A stretch of DNA of 18,349 nucleotides from Lachnospiraceae bacterium UBA7050 (lineage in GTDB: Bacteria; Bacillota; Clostridia; Lachnospirales; Lachnospiraceae): positions 1 to 18,349 of the forward strand of contig DLAJ01000032.1 in assembly GCA_002493905.1 (NCBI GenBank), written 5' to 3'. Numbering within the stretch: the stretch's first letter is position 1; each line of letters starts with the position of its first letter. Made by a program: the position numbers and the translations under genes. Shown here one piece after another: positions 14,206-18,349 of this stretch. Below the pieces are notes generated by a model. It worked only from the letters and a program-made list of their open reading frames with translations, was not told the origin of the DNA and made no database searches.

Positions 14206-15384
14206 TCAGACAAATTCATCCACAGCCACGCCTTTCGCGTCTTCCCCAGTCAGCCCAAGCTTGTTCAGCTTACGTTTGACTTTCTCCTGAATGTCATCCT
14301 GCTTCTGCGAGAGTTCCGTGATCTTATAGCTCTGTTTTTCGTTCCGGTCCTCTGCTTTCCCGGCGTTCTGAGCCCCGTCGTTCTCATCTTTCGTTTTTTC
14401 GGCAGCAGGCTCTGTGTCTTTCTTTTCCTCTGTCTTCCCGGCAATCTGTTCTCTAAGATTCTCCGCCTCTTTTTTCTGCTCGGCAAGGCGCTCACGGTTC
14501 TGTTTAAGCATCTGCTCCTGCTCCGCTTTGTCCTCGCGCCGGTTTTCTATCCGCTCCTCCTTCGCCGCTTCCTGTTCCTTGCGGTCTTCGAGCTTCTCTT
14601 CCTTTTCTTCCTTTTCCTCCTTGCGCTCCTCGGCTTTTTCCTGCGCCTTCTCCCATTCCTCGTCTACTTTGTCCTTGACCTCACCAATCATACCGTATGC
14701 AGCGTCTTTGTTCGCCGCAAGCTTGATGTCCTCCGCTGTATCCTGCGCGAAGCCCATCCCCTGCTCATACGGAGTCGCAAGCATTCCGATTTTTGTCTCG
14801 CGGATCGCAATATTCTCCGCCTTGATTTCCTTTTTGTTGCTCTCAACGATGCTGCGGTACATTCCCGCATCCTGATTCACTTCCAGACAGCGTTTCTGAT
14901 ATTCGGTCAGTCCCTGCTCATCAATTTCAGCAAGGCGCTTCCTTTCATCAAGGGAAAGCACAGAATCGGGCGTCTGACCGTTCTGACGTTTCTCCAGCAG
15001 TTCTAAATCTTTCTGTTCCTGACTGTCGTCCGTTATGCCGTACTCTTCTTTCAACGCCGCTTTCTGATCATTGATCTTTTTTAATTCAGCATTCGCAGCT
15101 TTTGACTCCGCTTTCAGCGTCTTAATATTAGCGCGGCGTTTTTCCATATCCAGCGCAACCTTATTATCCGAATCAAACACATCTGCAACAATCTTGCGCG
15201 CCTGCCGCAGCGCCGCTTCTTTTTTCTGCATAATGGGATTTTGCTGCATGCCCGCGCCCATCTGTACGGATTTCGTTTTTTCCTGCGCGTTCTGCCTCTT
15301 TCCCCGTGCGCCCTGTGCCTGCTCGTCTTGTCCTATTGCAAAGGATACGGAGATCACACCATCCCTTTTTTCTCCGACTTTCAT
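14206..15384 (-). CDS. Coiled-coil protein of unknown function, partner of the DUF6033-like gene
   Basis: 392 residues, no signal peptide and no membrane segment. Residues 1-20 (MKVGEKRDGVISVSFAIGQD) look like a beta hairpin. Residues 52-135 are helical with a KKEAALRQARKIVADVF start; 145-200 hold LSLDERKRLAEIDEQGLTEYQ, typical of a folded helical core; 205-345 are extremely charged (runs of E, K and R, such as EERKEEKEEKEEKLEDRKEQ), predicted as a long coiled coil; 353-385 hold a second short domain (YKITELSQKQDDIQEKVKRK). I recognise no family with certainty. It starts 17 nt after the DUF6033-like gene, with GGGGGAAAG as ribosome binding site, and is followed by a terminator, so the two form one unit. 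Both end in acidic tails. A role in envelope or appendage assembly is possible but unproven. Confidence 0.8.
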   Translation of the reverse strand: MKVGEKRDGVISVSFAIGQDEQAQGARGKRQNAQEKTKSVQMGAGMQQNPIMQKKEAALRQARKIVADVFDSDNKVALDMEKRRANIKTLKAESKAANAELKKINDQKAALKEEYGITDDSQEQKDLELLEKRQNGQTPDSVLSLDERKRLAEIDEQGLTEYQKRCLEVNQDAGMYRSIVESNKKEIKAENIAIRETKIGMLATPYEQGMGFAQDTAEDIKLAANKDAAYGMIGEVKDKVDEEWEKAQEKAEERKEEKEEKEEKLEDRKEQEAAKEERIENRREDKAEQEQMLKQNRERLAEQKKEAENLREQIAGKTEEKKDTEPAAEKTKDENDGAQNAGKAEDRNEKQSYKITELSQKQDDIQEKVKRKLNKLGLTGEDAKGVAVDEFV

Positions 15385-15401
15385 TGCTTTCCCCCTCTTT
15401 T

Positions 15402-16259
15402 CTATATGGAATAATCCACCGACTGCCCGACCATCTTCTCTTCCTCAGTACACACATGATCGGTGAGATAACCCATCTCATAATCCTCTATCTTGCGCAT
15501 CAATTCTTCTATGGAATTTGCCGTAATCACAACCTCGTCCGTCTTCTCCGCGCGGTCCGCCCTGTCCATGTATTCTCTTCCGTCAGCACGGTCTTTCCCG
15601 TCTGCGCGCCGTTTTTCAAGCCGTTCCTCGTCCGCCTTCTTCGCAGCTTTCTTCTTTTCTGCCTTCGCATCCTCTTTCTTTTTCGCCGCACGCTTTTCGA
15701 TCATTTTTCTCTGCTCTGCAAATGATTTGTCGACTGCCGCAAAGAAGGATGCCCTTCCGTCCTTATACTGCATTCCGTAGGACTTCACGCCCGGCTTAGT
15801 CCCGACCGTCTTTGCCATCTGGTTCAGTCCGGAGGACGCTGCCTGAATCTTACTCTCGATCATCGCACGGTATTTTTCATCCGTAGCCATACGCTCGATC
15901 TTATCCGTATCAATCAGCACCGTCATCCCGTTCGGCGTGGCAAAGCTGTTCTTCATGGCATCCGCTTCCTGCTTTTTGTCGGATGCTACCAGTACAAAAC
16001 TCATGTTGCCGTATTTCTTGGTCAATTGATTATAATAGTCCTCGGCCTCTTTACTGAGCTTCGGATTCCCATAGGTTCTTCCAGTCTTAATCTCTTTCTT
16101 GGCGGATGTTTTTTCCGCCTCCGCTTGTCTGACTGCTCCTGTCTGCTGCTTCCCATCCTCCGGCTTCTTTGCGCTGTCCGTTTTCCGGGCCTGCGTCATG
16201 TACGCCGCCGGTCTCGCCTGCTGTCCCAATCCCTGCAAATACGCATCCATTCCGATCAT
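15402..16259 (-). CDS. DUF6033-like protein of unknown function
   Basis: 285 residues; resembles DUF6033, a Clostridia/Lachnospiraceae family without known function. The folded part is residues about 58-180: TGRTYGNPKLSKEAEDYYNQ, LTKKYGNMSFVLVASD, NGMTVLIDTDKIERMATDE, then YGMQYKDGRASFFAAVDKSF. A very basic helix follows (about 182-235, AAKKKEDAKAEKKKAAKKAD) with Arg/Asp repeats (RADGKDRADGREYMDRADRA), and an acidic C-terminus ends MVGQSVDYSI. The start MIGMDAYLQGLG has AAGGAGG 7 nt upstream; the protein has no signal peptide. The first 60 residues are Ala/Gln-rich and probably disordered. It is followed by the coiled-coil gene. The fit to the family is from memory of its YGNPKLS and FVLV motifs, so it needs a profile search to confirm. 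Confidence 0.7.
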   Translation of the reverse strand: MIGMDAYLQGLGQQARPAAYMTQARKTDSAKKPEDGKQQTGAVRQAEAEKTSAKKEIKTGRTYGNPKLSKEAEDYYNQLTKKYGNMSFVLVASDKKQEADAMKNSFATPNGMTVLIDTDKIERMATDEKYRAMIESKIQAASSGLNQMAKTVGTKPGVKSYGMQYKDGRASFFAAVDKSFAEQRKMIEKRAAKKKEDAKAEKKKAAKKADEERLEKRRADGKDRADGREYMDRADRAEKTDEVVITANSIEELMRKIEDYEMGYLTDHVCTEEEKMVGQSVDYSI

Positions 16260-16529
16260 CTTTTTTCCTCCTTGAATTTCGTGTTGTCCGCCTGTTGGCC
16301 GTACTGTCCGGAGAATCCGTTCCCCGCACGTCTGGTATTATTTTTTGTTTTCAGTCCAATCTCAAAGGAATCGGCAAGCCTGCCGCATTTCCGGCACCAA
16401 ATTGCAAATCGAACTTTGTCCTCTTTACAAATCCGTGCGTTTCCTTAGAAACCTCCATATTGTATATCGGCAGAAAAACAAGGATGGTTTACAGTATTTC
16501 CCTTTACCTGATAGTCGGTTTATGCTTTT

Positions 16530-17403
16530 TCACAGTTTCTGCTTCGCAATTCCAAGAAAAAAAGCCAAAACAGGAATCCTCTTTATGATTTCATATAGTA
16601 AAAATGTGACGCTGATTGAAATCAGCACAATCGCTGAAAATTGTCCCGCAACGCCAAGGGACAGCTTCAGGACAAAGAAACCTGTTACAACCAGAATCGG
16701 CATGTGAAGAATGTAAATAGGAAAAGAAGCACGTGTTAAATAATCACAAACCCGATTGTGAATATTGAGCTTTGCCCGCCCTATGCCAAGCAGTGTAAGT
16801 ATTCCCATCCATCCAAAAAAAATATAGAGCCCCGTCATCCATAAGTTCCGAAGATTTACAAAGCAATATAAATAACCATATAGAGCGCCTGACAAGGTAA
16901 AGCCCGCCGAGCTGATAAGCCGATACTTCTCTAGTTTTTGCAGAACGCTTTCCTCCGATAAAACATAGTATCCGAACAAAAACAGCACTGCAAACTGACC
17001 TATGCTTTTTCCTCCTATATTTAGGACATATTGACTGAGCCACTCAGGAACAAACAGTAGAACGATAAAAGCGTACGAAGCATTGCCCGCCTGAGAATTC
17101 AATTGTAAATATTTTTTTTGCAGATAAATAATCGGAAGTACCGCTAAGGAAATGATAAATAAATAATTGTTTATATGTTCTTTTCCGAAGAGCATATTTA
17201 CAGCTCATGCCTGCGATCGCAAACAAAAGGGTCATATACCATGGATAAACTACAGTGGAAAACACATAAAGCGGGGTGTTTGTGTGCGACCATATATAAA
17301 ACCCGCTATATTCGCCCCCGCTCCATATCTGTGCTGCATGAAATGGAAAAAGCAGCAGGATAGCCATCCATCTTAAGTTATCTATATAGTATTTTCTCTC
17401 CAT
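16530..17403 (-). pseudogene. Acyltransferase-3 family membrane protein, internal deletion and frameshift
   Basis: Two frames together give one damaged gene. Frame 1 (from 17403) begins MERKYYIDNLRWMAILLLFP, has His22 in FPFHAAQIW, then WYMTLLFAIAGMSCKYALRK and RTYK near residue 78 (about 17170). The protein continues in another frame from about 17171 with NNYLFIISLAVLPIIYL to the stop at 16530; frame 1 alone runs on to 17044 as unrelated sequence. Intact relatives, which move acyl groups onto surface sugars, have a segment of roughly 70-80 residues between RTYK and the YLFIISL helix (KERVKRLLIPLLFG-like, ending GHLWF); it is missing. So a deletion of about 220 bp, not a multiple of three, best explains the sequence. 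The rest, with TM helices and the late YILHMPILVVTGFF, is well preserved, so the damage looks recent. Ribosome binding site: AAGGAG 8 nt before ATG. Confidence 0.8.
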
Positions 17404-17494
17404 TCAAATGCTCCTTAACATATTCCTGCGTACGTTTACTCATTTCTTCGTCTACTTTTTCCGCAGCTCCGATTGTGGTCTGGCAGCATCTCCG

Positions 17495-18217
17495 TTACCT
17501 TTCCATTCGGCCGCTTAGTTCTTCCCATGCCGCCACCGTCAGAATATTGTTATCCCACATTGTATCAGGCAGATCAACCGCTCCTATATACCATACCGGA
17601 AACAGACCGGCATGGAGGGAACCTTTTACATCGCATTCATACTGATCTCCGATATACCAGACTTCGCTTGGACGCAGCTCCGCTTTTTCCAATGCCAGAT
17701 CAAAAATTCTTTTATTTGGCTTACGAAACATATAGTTACTTGAAGTAATCACAAATTCAAACGTATTTCCCGGAAGCAGCCTGTTAATACGCTCTGCAAC
17801 CACGGACGGAGCATAGGCAATATTACTTATGACACCCGTGCGGATACCCTTACCATTCAAATACTCCAAAAACTCTTTGATCCCCTTTGTCGGCTCTCCC
17901 GGCGCAGCGGCATCCCAGAATACGGTATCAATTTCAGAATTGCTCAATGCAATCTCTATCCCCTGCGATTCATAAAGATAAGGCGTAAACATCGTATTAG
18001 GCACTTCGATCTGAAATAAATGCCTTTTTTCAGGGTCATATCTTCCGAATTCCAAATTCAGTTCATTCGCTCTGGCCTGTACCTGTTGCGCTGTCAAATG
18101 ATATTTATTTTTAACCGCATATTGTAAAACGGCCTCTGTCCCCTTTATCCCGTCAAATTTCTGTTCTGCAATGAGTGTCTGACCATAATCAAACAATATC
18201 ATTTTGGGTAGTTTCAT
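17495..18217 (-). CDS. HAD-superfamily hydrolase-like protein
   Basis: A 240-residue HAD protein with an alpha-helical cap. Motif I is ILFDYGQTL with nucleophile Asp10, but the usual second Asp (general acid/base) is Gly12; motif II is Ser131 in GVISNIA, motif III Lys166 in RKPNKRIF, and motif IV IGDQYECD with Asp191 and Asp196. All other catalytic residues are present. DxG variants of this kind may act on unusual substrates or be poor phosphatases. The C-terminal part (WYIGDQYECDVKGSLHAGLF) is typical of the phosphoglycolate-phosphatase-like branch. The start at 18217 has AAGGAG 9 nt upstream. Downstream, with 92 nt between, comes the acyltransferase pseudogene, probably in the same transcript. 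Substrate unknown. Confidence 0.88.
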   Translation of the reverse strand: MKLPKMILFDYGQTLIAEQKFDGIKGTEAVLQYAVKNKYHLTAQQVQARANELNLEFGRYDPEKRHLFQIEVPNTMFTPYLYESQGIEIALSNSEIDTVFWDAAAPGEPTKGIKEFLEYLNGKGIRTGVISNIAYAPSVVAERINRLLPGNTFEFVITSSNYMFRKPNKRIFDLALEKAELRPSEVWYIGDQYECDVKGSLHAGLFPVWYIGAVDLPDTMWDNNILTVAAWEELSGRMER

Positions 18218-18261
18218 GTAAGCCGTCTCCTTCTGGTATATAAACTTTTTTTGTAAACTCC

Positions 18262-18276
18262 CTTGGGTTTATTATA
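18262..18276 (-). promoter_or_regulatory. Extended -10 promoter of the HAD gene
   Basis: On the minus strand TGCTATAAT (TGn plus consensus -10, TATAAT at 18271-18276) lies about 55 nt upstream of the HAD start codon. No good -35 hexamer sits 16-18 bp upstream, which fits an extended -10 promoter. Confidence 0.5.
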
Positions 18277-18349
18277 GCATGGATTCTGTCCCGCTGATAT
18301 TCATTTTTTATTTCTAAAATCAGGATGAAAATTTCAAAAGTTAATTCCA

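Noticed and set aside
13960..15006. 348-codon plus-strand frame rich in Phe and Leu
   Set aside because: It is antisense to the charged coiled-coil gene and the hairpin region; Lys/Glu-rich coding reversed gives Leu/Phe-rich text that mimics membrane helices. It spans a terminator and has no start signals.

Overview
The window looks like a chromosomal segment from a Gram-positive Clostridia, most likely a member of the Lachnospiraceae. The evidence is moderate GC, strong AGGAGG-type ribosome binding sites, the canonical clostridial order pyrH-frr-uppS-cdsA-dxr-rseP, a bactofilin, an LTA-synthase-like sulfatase and a DUF6033-type protein. I cannot name the genus or species from the sequence alone. 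Nearly every gene reads on the minus strand; the only convincing plus-strand gene is the hydrolase at 2535-3473.

Layout. (1) 1-1036 is decayed accessory DNA. It holds remnants of the small regulatory genes of a Tn916/Tn1549-like conjugative element (a sigma-like fragment and an HTH protein without a start codon), two intrinsic-terminator hairpins and no intact gene. (2) 1037-1588 is an unrecognised, possibly secreted ORF. (3) 1911-3473 is a self-contained divergent module: a TetR-family repressor and a membrane-anchored alpha/beta hydrolase, separated by a perfect 40-bp palindrome that overlaps the predicted -10 region. (4) 3570-9053 is the core envelope operon: UMP kinase, ribosome recycling factor, undecaprenyl-PP synthase, CDP-DAG synthase, DXP reductoisomerase and the RseP site-2 protease, with tight spacing. 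(5) 9090-11676 adds a bactofilin and a polysaccharide deacetylase at the head of that operon, behind a recognisable promoter; rpsB and tsf, often found there, are absent. (6) 11857-14019 is an LTA-synthase-like enzyme, preceded by three consecutive perfect or near-perfect hairpins. (7) 14206-16259 is a two-gene unit of uncharacterised, highly charged proteins, one of them DUF6033-like. (8) 16530-17403 is an acyltransferase-3 pseudogene with an internal deletion and a frameshift, downstream of (9) a HAD-like hydrolase (17495-18217) whose motif I is DxG rather than DxD.

How it fits together: regions 4-6 form an envelope-assembly neighbourhood. DXR supplies isoprenoid precursor, UppS makes the C55 lipid carrier, CdsA makes CDP-DAG for phospholipids, the LtaS-like enzyme would decorate the surface with glycerol phosphate, the deacetylase would modify a surface glycan and the bactofilin could scaffold these activities. 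PyrH and Frr tie the unit to nucleotide supply and translation. The most novel material is the charged DUF6033 pair, the bactofilin with its long acidic repeat region coupled to the deacetylase, and the 40-bp operator. I did not find a clear-cut new defence or mobile system.
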